Part shown: piece after piece, positions 35,811 through 43,459 of the stretch
Numbering within the stretch: the stretch's first letter is position 1
How the letters are laid out: every line of letters begins with the position of its first letter
NCBI RefSeq assembly: GCF_014650115.1
Contig: NZ_BMUI01000016.1
Location: 62,001 to 126,000 of the forward strand
Source: Streptomyces olivaceoviridis
GTDB taxonomy: Bacteria > Actinomycetota > Actinomycetes > Streptomycetales > Streptomycetaceae
Direction of reading: 5' to 3'
DNA length: 64,000 nt
Position numbers and translations under genes: made by a program
The notes under the pieces: model-generated
The model's database searches: none
What the model was told of the DNA's origin: nothing
Seen by the model: the letters and a program-made list of their open reading frames with translations, nothing else

Positions 35811-35826
35811 CTCCAGGGGCCCGCTT

Positions 35827-35902
35827 GAGCCGGATGCGGTGAACAGCCGCACGTCCGGTTCTGAGGGGGCCGGGGGGCGGCAACGCCCTCCGGCTACCCG
35901 AC
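35827..35902 (+). ncRNA. Group II intron domains V and VI
   Basis: Domain V (35827-35861) opens with the catalytic AGC triad and closes with GGTTC. Its terminal loop reads GAACA rather than a GNRA tetraloop, so it is 35 bases instead of the usual 34. Domain VI pairs 35869-35878 with 35885-35894 and leaves the A at 35896, seven bases from the 3' end, as the lariat branch point. Confidence 0.8.
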
Positions 35903-36466
35903 TGAGCGCACTCACCGTCAGCCAGGACTCCGACCAGAACTGGGACGACCTCGTCCGGTACTGGGAGGAGATGGAATGGCCCGAGGGCAGCAAGGTGGAG
36001 ATCATCGAGGGGATCATCACCGTGTCACCTGCTCCCGCGTTTCGCCACAACGTGATCGCGGCCCGCATCCAGCGTCGCCTCTACTCCGTGATCCCCGAGG
36101 ACTGGGAGATCTTCCAGACACTGGCCATCGCCGTGCCGTCACGGCTGGGCATGCTCATCCCTGACCTGGTGGTTGCGCCGGTGCCGGAACATCCCCGCCG
36201 CCCTCGCGGAACTCGTCGTCGAGGTCACCTCCAAGTCCAACGCCGACCACGATCGCGTCAGCAAGCCCGCCGCCTACGCCACCGCCGGTATCCCGCTGTA
36301 CCTCCTGGTCGACCGCTGGGCCCCCGGAGGCCCCACCGCGACGCTCTACGGCGAGCCGAAGGGCGACGTCTACCGGGTTCTCAAGGCGGTCAAGTTCGGT
36401 GACCTCATCGAGCTGCCGGAGCCGTTCGGCCTCACCATCGATACGAGCGAGTTCCCGGTCGACTGA
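35903..36466 (+). pseudogene. Uma2-family (putative restriction endonuclease) gene, split by the intron and frameshifted
   Basis: After splicing, the gene would start with the A at 33372 plus TG at 35903 and read SALTVSQDSDQNWDDLVRYW. The Uma2 core follows (EGSKVEIIEGIITVSPAP, IFQTLAIAVPSRLGMLIPDL). Around 36170-36190 the frame is lost, and the family sequence resumes one frame over as NIPAALAELVVEVTSKSNAD, then GIPLYLLVDRWAPGGPTATL, to a natural stop at 36466. A few residues normally between the two parts seem deleted. Without a second fix it cannot make a full protein even when spliced. Uma2 proteins have a PD-(D/E)XK-like fold and unclear function. Confidence 0.8.
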
Positions 36467-36547
36467 CCCGGCGTCATCCCCGCGGCCGGCGTAGGTGCGG
36501 AGGACGTAGCCGGAGCACAGCGCCCCGATCGTCGTACGGCCCACACC

Positions 36548-36703
36548 TCAGCCCCGTACCGCCCCGACCGCTACGAAGACCCCGGCGACCCCGGCGACCC
36601 CGGCCGTACTGAGCGCCGTCACCAGCAGACCGCCGGAGAAGAGGATTGCTCGACGCGGCGGGCTGCGATCCCCGCCAAGCGGACCGGCACCGCGGCACGC
36701 CAC
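36548..36703 (-). CDS. Possible small single-pass membrane protein, 51 aa
   Basis: From a GTG at 36703 the minus strand encodes RSPPRRAILFSGGLLVTALS and then an Ala/Val/Gly-rich hydrophobic helix, ending in GAVRG. Third positions are almost all G or C. It is divergent from the STAS gene, with eight bases between the starts. I recognise no family and there is no clear ribosome binding site, so it may be spurious. The remaining gap 36467-36547 shows nothing. Confidence 0.3.
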   Translation of the reverse strand: MACRGAGPLGGDRSPPRRAILFSGGLLVTALSTAGVAGVAGVFVAVGAVRG

Positions 36704-36711
36704 CGCCCCCG

Positions 36712-37098
36712 ATGAGTTCCGCCCGCCCCGCCGGTCTACCGCACGTGGATGCCGAGACCCCCGCCGTGCTGGTGCTGCCCGGGCCCGTGCGCCGGGACGA
36801 TGTGCCGGGGCTGTGTGCCGATGTGCGGGCGCTGCTGGAGGCCGGCCGGACCGGGGTGGTCGTGTGCGACGTGGGCGGGCTCGGGCCGCCGGGCCTGGCG
36901 GCCGTCGACCTGCTGGCCCGGCTGGAGCTGACCGCCCGCCGGGCCGGCGGGCGGATACGGCTGCGGGACCCCGATCCCGCGCTAGGCGTCCTTCTCGACC
37001 TCGTCGGACTCCGCTTCCAGGTGGAGGGGCAGATCGAAGAGCGGGAACCAGCGCTGGGTGTCGAGGAAGCAGTGGAATCCGGTGATCCTGCCGTCTGA
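36712..37098 (+). CDS. STAS-domain protein (anti-sigma factor antagonist-like)
   Basis: From the ATG at 36712, 128 residues. TPAVLVLPGPVRRDDVPGLC is the first strand of a STAS fold, then GVVVCDVGGLGPPGLAAVDL covers the usual phospho-acceptor region. The typical D-x-S there is D-V-G-G, so Ser is absent and classical phosphorylation is unlikely. RRAGGRIRLRDPDPALGVLL follows. The last 39 codons lie inside the 3' end of the convergent sigma factor gene (overlap 36982-37098). Such proteins interact with anti-sigma factors; here the adjacent sigma factor is the obvious but unproven link. Confidence 0.72.
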   Translation: MSSARPAGLPHVDAETPAVLVLPGPVRRDDVPGLCADVRALLEAGRTGVVVCDVGGLGPPGLAAVDLLARLELTARRAGGRIRLRDPDPALGVLLDLVGLRFQVEGQIEEREPALGVEEAVESGDPAV

Positions 37099-37995
37099 GA
37101 TCTCCAGCACCTGCACCGCCCACGGGCTGAACCCGCCGTTCTCCGGGTCCGGCTTGTAGTGCGCGAAGCCCGGCAGTCCGTTGGCCCGGACCGGCAGCAG
37201 CCGGGAACCGGCACAGGAGGCGCCCAGGGTGGTCATGAAACCGGTGATGTCCGCCGTGCCGCGCAGCCACAGGTCGAACGGCGGCATCGTCATGATGGCG
37301 TCCTCGTGCAGCAGCGCCGTCAGCGCCGCCATGTCATAGCCCTCGAACGCCTTGACGTAACGCTCCAGCAGCTTCTGCTGCTCCTCGTCCAGCGGATCGG
37401 ACACCGCCCCCTCGGCACCCGCGTCCCCGCGCTCCGCGAGCGTGGCCCGCGCCCGCTGCAAGGCGCTGTTCACCGAGGCGACCGTGGTGTCCAGCAGCTC
37501 GGCCACCTCGCTCGCCCTCCAGGCCAGCACCTCGCGCAGGATCAGCACCGCCCGCTGCTTGGGCGGCAGCTGCTGGAGGGCCGCCATGAAGGCGAGCCGG
37601 ATCGACTCCTTCGCGACCGCCGCCTCCGCAGGGTCCTGCACGGCCGGCAGCACGCGCGCGTCCGGCATCGGCTCCAGCCAGGTGTTGTCCGGGCGCGGGG
37701 AGAGCGCCGCCCGCGCGAGCGGGGTCGCCTCCGACAGGTCCATCGGCCGGGCCCGCTTGCTGCCCGCCGCCAGCATGTCCAGGCACACGTTCGTCGCGAT
37801 CCGGTACAGCCACGAGCGCAGGCTGGAACGGCCCTCGAACTTGTCGTAGCTCCGCCAGGCCCGCACCAGGGTGTCCTGCACCGCGTCCTCGGCCTCGAAG
37901 GAGGAACCGAGCATCCGGTAGCAGTACCCGGTCAGCTCGGTCCGGTGCTTCTCCAGTGCGACGTCCAGATCCGCCGTCGCCGTGCTGTTGCCCAT
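36982..37995 (-). CDS. ECF sigma factor with C-terminal SnoaL-like domain (SigG-like)
   Basis: The 337-residue protein starts at ATG 37995. Region 2 is LDVALEKHRTELTGYCYRML with EDAVQDTLVRAWRSYDKFEG. Region 4 is LPPKQRAVLILREVLAWRAS with LLDTTVASVNSALQRARATL. After residue 200 comes a SnoaL/NTF2-like domain (LLERYVKAFEGYDMAALTAL, then FHCFLDTQRWFPLF). Such tailed ECF factors (M. tuberculosis SigG type) have no separate anti-sigma factor; the tail is thought to tune activity. The 3' end overlaps the STAS gene by 117 bases tail to tail. Confidence 0.88.
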   Translation of the reverse strand: MGNSTATADLDVALEKHRTELTGYCYRMLGSSFEAEDAVQDTLVRAWRSYDKFEGRSSLRSWLYRIATNVCLDMLAAGSKRARPMDLSEATPLARAALSPRPDNTWLEPMPDARVLPAVQDPAEAAVAKESIRLAFMAALQQLPPKQRAVLILREVLAWRASEVAELLDTTVASVNSALQRARATLAERGDAGAEGAVSDPLDEEQQKLLERYVKAFEGYDMAALTALLHEDAIMTMPPFDLWLRGTADITGFMTTLGASCAGSRLLPVRANGLPGFAHYKPDPENGGFSPWAVQVLEISDGRITGFHCFLDTQRWFPLFDLPLHLEAESDEVEKDA

Positions 37996-38144
37996 CGTCC
38001 ACCCACCCCTGTGGCCGTCCCTGTAGCGCGCCTTCGCGCCCCAGCACTTGGGAAGCTACCGCAGCCCACTGACAATGGCCCCCGGAGTGGGGAAAGGCCC
38101 AGCTCGGAATGGTTGCTCGGGGAAGCCGGGCGGCGTGCGCCGGG

Positions 38145-39434
38145 TCAGTGCGCGGCCACCGGCTCCCGCCGGGCCGCCACCCGGGCCGCCCGCGAGCCGA
38201 GCACGGTGATCGTGACGACGCCGAGGACCGCGAGGAGGCCGACGCCGACCGTGCCCGACCAGCCGTTCGCGTGGAACGCCAGCGCGCCGACCGTACTGCC
38301 GACGCTGGAGCCGATGTAGTACGCGGACTGGTACAGCGCCGACGCCTGGGCCCGGCCGTGCGTGGCCGTCTTGCTGACCGCCGAGGAAGCCACCGCGTGC
38401 CCGGCGAAGAAGCCCGCCGTGATCAGCACCAGGCCCGCCAGCACCAGCACCAGGGAGGCGGTCAGGGAGAGCAGCAGCCCCGCCGCCGTCGTACTGCCCG
38501 CCAGATACAGCGCGCCCCGGCGGCCGAACCGGCCCACCAGCCGGCCCGCGGTCGACGCGGAGACCGTACCCACCAGGTAGACCAGGAAGATCGAGCCCAC
38601 GATGCCCTGCGGCAGCCCGAACGGCGCCGCCGTCAACCGGTAGCCGATGACCGTGTAGACACCGCCGAACACCGTCATGAACAGCGCGCCGATCGCGTAC
38701 AGGCGGCGCAGCAGCGGGTCGGAGAGGTGACCGCGGACGGTGCCGAGCAGCACCCGCGGGCGCAGCGAACCCGCCGTGAAGTGCCTCGGGGCCGGCAACA
38801 GCAGCCGGAACGCCACCGCGCACGCGACCGCGAGCGCGCCGATCACTCCGACCGACATCCGCCAGCCCCACTCCTGCGCGACCCAGCCGGTGATCACCCG
38901 GCCGCTCATGCCGCCCACGCTGTTGCCCGCCACGAACAGCCCGATCGCCGTGACCAGTGCCTTCGGCCGCACCTCCTCCGCCAGGTACGCCTGCGCCGAG
39001 GCCGGCAGCCCGGCCAGCGCGGCGCCCTGCACCGCCCGCAGCACCACCAGCGCGCCGAGCGACGGCGCGAAGGGCACCAGCATGCCGACCGTGACGGCCA
39101 CGGCCAGCGAGGCGGTCATCACCGTACGGCGCCCGAACCGCTCCGACAGCGCGCTCATCGGCAGCACGAACAGCGCCAGACCGCCGGTCGCCGCGGCCAC
39201 GGTCCAGCTCGCCTCGCTCGCCGCGACCCCGAACTCCCCGGAGATCAGCGGCAGCAGGGCCTGGGTGGAGTACAGCAGGGCGAAGGTCGCGACTCCGGCG
39301 AGGAACAGGGCGAGGCTCATCCGGCGGTAGCCGGGGCCGCCAGGGGTCAGCCGGGAGTCGGAGTCCGAGTCGGGGGTGCGGACGGGGGAAACGGCGTCCA
39401 CGCTGGTGGACGCCCCGGTACTGGCGGGAGACAT
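38145..39434 (-). CDS. Major facilitator superfamily exporter
   Basis: 429 residues from ATG 39434, with a 35-residue Ser/Thr/Asp-rich cytoplasmic N-terminus and twelve membrane segments. MSLALFLAGVATFALLYSTQ, then LPMSALSERFGRRTVMTASL (the MFS loop 2-3 signature) and VGRFGRRGALYLAGSTTAAG (the loop 8-9 counterpart) mark the family. It resembles AraJ/YdeH-type drug or sugar exporters. The divergent LysR-type gene, with an operator-like palindrome between them, is the likely regulator. Substrate unknown. Confidence 0.86.
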   Translation of the reverse strand: MSPASTGASTSVDAVSPVRTPDSDSDSRLTPGGPGYRRMSLALFLAGVATFALLYSTQALLPLISGEFGVAASEASWTVAAATGGLALFVLPMSALSERFGRRTVMTASLAVAVTVGMLVPFAPSLGALVVLRAVQGAALAGLPASAQAYLAEEVRPKALVTAIGLFVAGNSVGGMSGRVITGWVAQEWGWRMSVGVIGALAVACAVAFRLLLPAPRHFTAGSLRPRVLLGTVRGHLSDPLLRRLYAIGALFMTVFGGVYTVIGYRLTAAPFGLPQGIVGSIFLVYLVGTVSASTAGRLVGRFGRRGALYLAGSTTAAGLLLSLTASLVLVLAGLVLITAGFFAGHAVASSAVSKTATHGRAQASALYQSAYYIGSSVGSTVGALAFHANGWSGTVGVGLLAVLGVVTITVLGSRAARVAARREPVAAH

Positions 39435-39468
39435 GCTTCGACCGTAGACACGGCCCACTCATGCGTCC

Positions 39469-39481
39469 AATGCATGGAATC
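39469..39481. promoter_or_regulatory. Near-palindrome in the MFS-LysR divergent promoter
   Basis: TCCAATGCATGGA is almost self-complementary and contains the exact palindrome ATGCAT. It lies in the 62-base gap between the divergent starts (39434 and 39497), where a LysR-type regulator would be expected to bind and control both genes. Confidence 0.4.
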
Positions 39482-39496
39482 GCCATAATCGTTCCC

Positions 39497-40450
39497 ATGG
39501 TGCATCAGCAGAGCTCACAGGCGCGACTGTCACCGTCCAGTGACACAGAAGACATGGCGCTGTTGCTCGCGCCCCGTCTCGCGTACTTCGCCGGCGTGGC
39601 CCGCACCGAGCACGTCACCCGGGCCGCGCGGGAGCTGAACGTCCCCCAGTCCACCCTGTCCCGGGCGATGGTCCGCCTGGAGCAGGACCTGGGCGTCGAC
39701 CTGTTCGCCCGCCACGGCCGCACGGTCTCCCTGACCACCGCCGGCCGCACCTTCCTCGCCTCCGTCGAGCGGGCCCTCGCCGAGATCGGGCGCGCCGCCG
39801 AGGAGGTCCGCGCGGACGCCGATCCGGCCACCGGCAAGGTCGCCTTCGGCTTCCTGCACACCATGGGCGCCGAGACCGTACCCGGCCTGCTGCACGCCTT
39901 CCGCGCCGACCACCCGCGCGTGCGCTTCAGCCTCGTCCAGAACTACGGCGAGGCCATGCTGGAGGGGCTCCGCGCCGGCGCACTCGACCTCTGCCTCACC
40001 TCGCCCGTCCCCGACGCCCCCGACCTGGTCGCCCGCCGCCTGGACGAGCAGAAACTGCGCCTGGTCGTCCCCGCGGACCACCGTCTGGCGGCCCGCCGCC
40101 GCATCCGCCTGGCAGAAGCGGCCGAGGAAACCTTCGTCACCCTGGAACCGGGCTACGGTCTGCGCCGCATCACGGACGACCTCTGCCGCGAGGCCGGCTT
40201 CAAGCCCCGTATCGCCTTCGAGGGCGAGGAGGCGGAGACGCTGCGCGGCCTGGTGGCGGCGGGCCTCGGGGTCGCCCTTCTGCCACCCCCGACCGTCCCG
40301 CGCCCGGGTGTGGTGGAACTGACGGTCACGGCCCCCAGGGCGGTCCGTGAGATCGGCGTGGCCTGGCTGGCCGACCGCCCCGACACCCCACCGGTGGCGG
40401 CCTTCAAGAAGTTCCTCCTCTCCAGGAGGGGCACCTTGCTGCCGGCCTGA
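39497..40450 (+). CDS. LysR-family transcriptional regulator
   Basis: The ATG at 39497 is preferred over 39461 because the latter would place coding sequence over the operator-like palindrome. The winged helix-turn-helix covers about residues 25-85 (YFAGVARTEHVTRAARELNV, then PQSTLSRAMVRLEQDLGVDL). The LysR substrate-binding domain follows (GKVAFGFLHTMGAETVPGLL). Length, 317 residues, is standard. It should sense a small molecule and control the MFS exporter gene. Confidence 0.88.
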   Translation: MVHQQSSQARLSPSSDTEDMALLLAPRLAYFAGVARTEHVTRAARELNVPQSTLSRAMVRLEQDLGVDLFARHGRTVSLTTAGRTFLASVERALAEIGRAAEEVRADADPATGKVAFGFLHTMGAETVPGLLHAFRADHPRVRFSLVQNYGEAMLEGLRAGALDLCLTSPVPDAPDLVARRLDEQKLRLVVPADHRLAARRRIRLAEAAEETFVTLEPGYGLRRITDDLCREAGFKPRIAFEGEEAETLRGLVAAGLGVALLPPPTVPRPGVVELTVTAPRAVREIGVAWLADRPDTPPVAAFKKFLLSRRGTLLPA

Positions 40451-40463
40451 GGGGCACTCCGCC

Positions 40464-41225
40464 CTACCGTTTCCAGGACCTGCCGAACCCCGCGGCCAAC
40501 GGCATCCTCAAGCCGATCGGCGGCGGCGCCGCCAACGCGTCCTCCACGGGGCGCGACACGGTGTGCCCGAACAACGCGCCCATCACGAAATCCACCGCCA
40601 GACACAGCACTTCGTCCCGGTGCCCGTGCAAACCGTGCCCGTCGGAGTGCACTTCGAACCGGCACACCTCCCGGTTCACTTTCTTCGCCCGCGCCGCGAA
40701 CCGGAACGACAGCTCGGGATCGGTCCGTTCGTCGTTCGTGCCGTGGGCGATCAGCACCCGCCGCCCGACGAGCTGCTTCACCGGCTCGGCGGGCGCGGCG
40801 ACGTCCTCCTCCGGCAGCCAGGGGGCCAGCGCCACCACGGAGTTGACCGCCTCGTGCCCGCCGGCCCGCAGCGCCGCGCGTCCGCCCATGTCCACGCCCA
40901 CCAGGCACACGGCAACGTCCCCGTACCGTCGTACGACCTCGTCGGCGGCCCACTCGGCATCCGCCGCCAGGTGGGCCTCGCTGCCGTTCCAGCCGCGGTA
41001 GCGGTACCGCACGGGATGGACGGCCAGCCCCTCGTCCCGGCCGGCGCGGGCGAGCGCGCGTCCCAGGGAGCGGGCGAGGGTCATCGCCCGGACAGGGGAC
41101 GGCCGGCGGACGGAGACCTCCTCTCCGCCGGGGAGCAGCAGCACCGCTCCGCTCACCGACGTCGGCTCCGCGCCGACTGCCTTCCCCAGCCCGGCCGTTC
41201 GGACCGGCGTCGCTTGCTGTCCCAT
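40464..41225 (-). CDS. Alpha/beta hydrolase-like protein with Asp at the nucleophile position
   Basis: 253 residues from ATG 41225. The fold is that of the dienelactone hydrolase group: VSGAVLLLPGGEEV is the first strand and oxyanion region, then VAVCLVGVDMGGRAALRAGG is the nucleophile elbow, and later VLIAHGTNDERTDPE and HSDGHGLHGHRDEV carry the acid and His. The elbow reads G-V-D-M-G, where Ser or Cys is normal in esterases. Asp there is typical of dehalogenases and epoxide hydrolases, but the rest does not look like those. It may be an altered or inactive hydrolase. Convergent with the LysR gene. Confidence 0.75.
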   Translation of the reverse strand: MGQQATPVRTAGLGKAVGAEPTSVSGAVLLLPGGEEVSVRRPSPVRAMTLARSLGRALARAGRDEGLAVHPVRYRYRGWNGSEAHLAADAEWAADEVVRRYGDVAVCLVGVDMGGRAALRAGGHEAVNSVVALAPWLPEEDVAAPAEPVKQLVGRRVLIAHGTNDERTDPELSFRFAARAKKVNREVCRFEVHSDGHGLHGHRDEVLCLAVDFVMGALFGHTVSRPVEDALAAPPPIGLRMPLAAGFGRSWKR

Positions 41226-41329
41226 GGCAGAACAGTGTCAGAAGGCGCGGTGTACTAAACCCGTGCGCCCGGTCACCGTTGCGTATCGACGGAAAGGTGC
41301 CGGGAAATCGTCGTCGCGCACCGGGTGCT

Positions 41330-41351
41330 CTACGCGCGTAGGAGTTAGAGT
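41330..41351 (+). promoter_or_regulatory. Perfect nucleoside-regulon operator and leaderless promoter of add
   Basis: CTACGCGCGTAG at 41330-41341 is a perfect palindrome. TAGAGT at 41346-41351 is the -10 box, six bases before the ATG at 41358. The operator therefore lies between -35 and -10, where a repressor would block polymerase. Confidence 0.7.
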
Positions 41352-41357
41352 GCGGAA

Positions 41358-42521
41358 ATGACGAGCCAGACCGCACCGACCGGGAACGCCCCCACCGCGG
41401 ACCAGATCCGCCGGGCGCCCAAGGTACTGCTGCACGATCATCTCGACGGCGGGCTCCGCCCGGGTACCGTCGTAGACCTCGCCCGGGAGACCGGGTACGC
41501 CGACCTTCCCGAGACCGATCCGGACAAGCTGGGCATCTGGTTCCAGGAGGCCGCCGACTCCGGCTCGCTGGAACGGTACCTGGAGACCTTCCGGCACACC
41601 GTCGGCGTGCTCCAGACCAAGGAGGCCCTGGTCCGGGTCGCCCGCGAGTGCGCCGAGGACCTCGCCGAGGACGGGGTCGTCTACGCCGAGGTGCGGTACG
41701 CGCCCGAGCAGCACCTCGACCGAGGGCTGTCCCTGGAGGAGGTCGTCGAAGCCGTCAACGAGGGGTTCCGGCAGGGCGAGCGGCTCGCCCGCGAGAACGG
41801 CCACCGCATCCGGGTCGGCGCCCTGCTGACCGCCATGCGGCACGCCGCCCGCTCCCTGGAGATCGCCGAACTCGCCAACCGCTACCGGGACGCGGGCGTG
41901 GTCGGCTTCGACATCGCCGGTGCCGAGGCCGGCTACCCGCCCACCCGGCACCTGGACGCCTTCGAGTACCTCAAGCGCGAGAACAACCACTTCACCATCC
42001 ACGCCGGCGAGGCCTTCGGGCTGCCGTCCATCTGGCAGGCGCTCCAGTGGTGCGGCGCCGACCGGCTCGGACACGGGGTGCGGATCATCGACGACATCGA
42101 GGTCCGCGAGGACGGCTCGGTGCAGCTGGGCCGGCTCGCCTCCTACGTGCGGGACAAGCGGATCCCGCTGGAGCTGTGCCCCAGCTCCAACCTCCAGACC
42201 GGGGCCGCGCCCTCCTACGCCGAGCACCCCATCGGGCTGCTGCGCCGGCTGCACTTCCGGGCCACCGTGAACACCGACAACCGGCTGATGTCGCACACCA
42301 CGATGAGCCGGGAATTCGAGCACCTCGTCGAGGCGTTCGGTTACACGCTCGACGATGTCCAGTGGTTCTCCGTCAATGCGATGAAATCAGCGTTCATTCC
42401 TTTCGATGAACGACTCGCGATGATCAATGACGTCATCAAGCCCGGATATGCCGAGCTGAAATCCGAATGGCTGTTCCGTCAGACCGTGTCCACCAGCGGT
42501 TCTGGCGGTTCTGAGGCATAG
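41358..42521 (+). CDS. add: Adenosine deaminase
   Basis: 387 residues from ATG 41358, probably leaderless. The zinc site and catalytic motifs are present: LLHDHLDGGLRPGT (first two His), FTIHAGEAFG (His and the catalytic Glu), DRLGHGVRI, and RATVNTDNRLMSHTTMSREF, with the metal-binding Asp in N-T-D. The last has N-T-D-N instead of the common N-T-D-D-P. It deaminates adenosine and deoxyadenosine to inosine forms, which purine nucleoside phosphorylase (58314) can split. A perfect copy of the regulon operator lies in its promoter. Confidence 0.93.
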   Translation: MTSQTAPTGNAPTADQIRRAPKVLLHDHLDGGLRPGTVVDLARETGYADLPETDPDKLGIWFQEAADSGSLERYLETFRHTVGVLQTKEALVRVARECAEDLAEDGVVYAEVRYAPEQHLDRGLSLEEVVEAVNEGFRQGERLARENGHRIRVGALLTAMRHAARSLEIAELANRYRDAGVVGFDIAGAEAGYPPTRHLDAFEYLKRENNHFTIHAGEAFGLPSIWQALQWCGADRLGHGVRIIDDIEVREDGSVQLGRLASYVRDKRIPLELCPSSNLQTGAAPSYAEHPIGLLRRLHFRATVNTDNRLMSHTTMSREFEHLVEAFGYTLDDVQWFSVNAMKSAFIPFDERLAMINDVIKPGYAELKSEWLFRQTVSTSGSGGSEA

Positions 42522-42672
42522 CGGCCGGGTCCTCGCCGGAACGGAACGCGGGCGCACTTTCACAAGGCGTCCGCATTTCGGTGTTTGCGGCGGGTGGCCG
42601 GGGATGTTTACGGTCGTGGACCGCTCAGATCGTTTGTGATCTCCCGTCTCCGCATGCAAGGACGCATTCACC

Positions 42673-43056
42673 ATGAAGCAGTCTGCTGCCAAGACCCTCG
42701 GTGTCGCCGCCCTCGGCGCCGCTTTCGCCGCCGTCGGTGCGGGCGCGGCCGACGCGGCCCCGGCCAGTCCGGACGCCGGCAAGACGCTGAACACCGTCAC
42801 CAAGATGCTGCCGCCCGAGCAGGTCATCGAGGCGCTGCCGGACAGCGGTGCCGTGAAGACGGTGAAGCCCGTGGCCAAGACGGGTGTCGCCGCGGCTCTG
42901 CCGGTCGTCGGCAAGGGCGCGGCCACCGCGCAGCCTGTCGTCGAGAGCGTCCTCGCCGAGGGGCCGACCAAGCCGGTCGCCGGTCTGCTCGGCGGACTGC
43001 CGTTGCGGGGTCTGCCCACGCACGGGGTGCCGATCAACGGGCTTCCGGTCGGCTGA
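42673..43056 (+). CDS. Small secreted protein, Val/Pro/Gly-rich, 127 aa
   Basis: The ATG at 42673 starts a signal peptide (KQSAAKTLGVAALGAAFAAV) with a cleavage site after A-D-A. The mature protein is about 100 residues, with repeated P-V-V-G / P-V-A units and a C-terminal run of G-L-P motifs; no Cys. Similar small exported proteins are common in Streptomyces and their role is unknown. The protein at 49200 has a comparable plan. Export is well supported by the signal peptide. Confidence 0.72.
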   Translation: MKQSAAKTLGVAALGAAFAAVGAGAADAAPASPDAGKTLNTVTKMLPPEQVIEALPDSGAVKTVKPVAKTGVAAALPVVGKGAATAQPVVESVLAEGPTKPVAGLLGGLPLRGLPTHGVPINGLPVG

Positions 43057-43080
43057 GCCCGGCTTCCGTCCGACCCGCGC

Positions 43081-43110
43081 GGGGCGCTCCGGTAGGTCCG
43101 GACGCGCCCC
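43081..43110. terminator. Bidirectional terminator
   Basis: GGGGCGC at 43081-43087 pairs with GCGCCCC at 43104-43110, and inside this TCCGG (43088-43092) pairs with CCGGA (43098-43102), leaving a five-base loop and one bulged C. It lies between convergent genes. Confidence 0.65.
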
Positions 43111-43150
43111 TGTGGCGTGCCCGCGCCCGTGTCCGCGCCGGGGCCCCGGC

Positions 43151-43351
43151 TCACCAGGCGGTGCGGGCCTTGTCCTCGGACGGCAGCAGCAGCCACAGCG
43201 CTATGTAGAGCAGGAACTGCGGGCCCGGCAGCAGGCAGGACACCAGGAAGATCACCCGCATCGTCGTGGCCGAGGTGCCGAAGCGGCGGGCCAGTCCGGC
43301 GCAGACTCCGCCGATCACGCGGCCGTGGGTGGGGCGGGCAAGGGCGGTCAT
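43151..43351 (-). CDS. PspC-domain small membrane protein
   Basis: 66 residues from ATG 43351. RPTHGRVIGGVCAGLARRFG is the PspC signature, followed by TMRVIFLVSCLLPGPQFLLY, a hydrophobic helix, and WLLLPSEDK, the usual PspC ending. Such proteins sit in the cytoplasmic membrane and are linked to envelope stress. The product is only the PspC domain. Confidence 0.85.
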   Translation of the reverse strand: MTALARPTHGRVIGGVCAGLARRFGTSATTMRVIFLVSCLLPGPQFLLYIALWLLLPSEDKARTAW

Positions 43352-43459
43352 GTCGGCTCCTCCGTGGTCGTCGGCTCGCTCACGAGCCGGTGGCGGGCCC
43401 CGTCCGGGACCCCTCAACTGCCTTCAACGGTACGGAGAAGAAGGGGACGAAGCATCACT

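Larger units (their letters stand above)
33373..35902 (+). mobile_element. Group II intron, complete, inserted in the start codon of a Uma2-family gene
   Basis: The 5' end GTGCGACAGG at 33373 matches the group II GUGYG rule, and the 3' end CTACCCGAC at 35894-35902 is typical of bacterial introns, with the presumed branch A at 35896. The ORF (34026-35810) lies in domain IV. Domain V is at 35827-35861 and domain VI at 35862-35902. Joining 33372 to 35903 gives AGGAGACCGCCA followed by TGAGCGCACTC, which recreates a ribosome binding site and ATG for the Uma2 gene. The TGGCG at 33688-33692 could pair with the exon's CGCCA as EBS1-IBS1, which needs folding to confirm. Region 33373-34025 is domains I-III. 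Confidence 0.88.

Noticed and set aside
35903..36466. An anti-phage defence island around the Uma2 gene
   Set aside because: The gene is broken, and its neighbours (deoA, STAS, sigma factor) are not defence genes.
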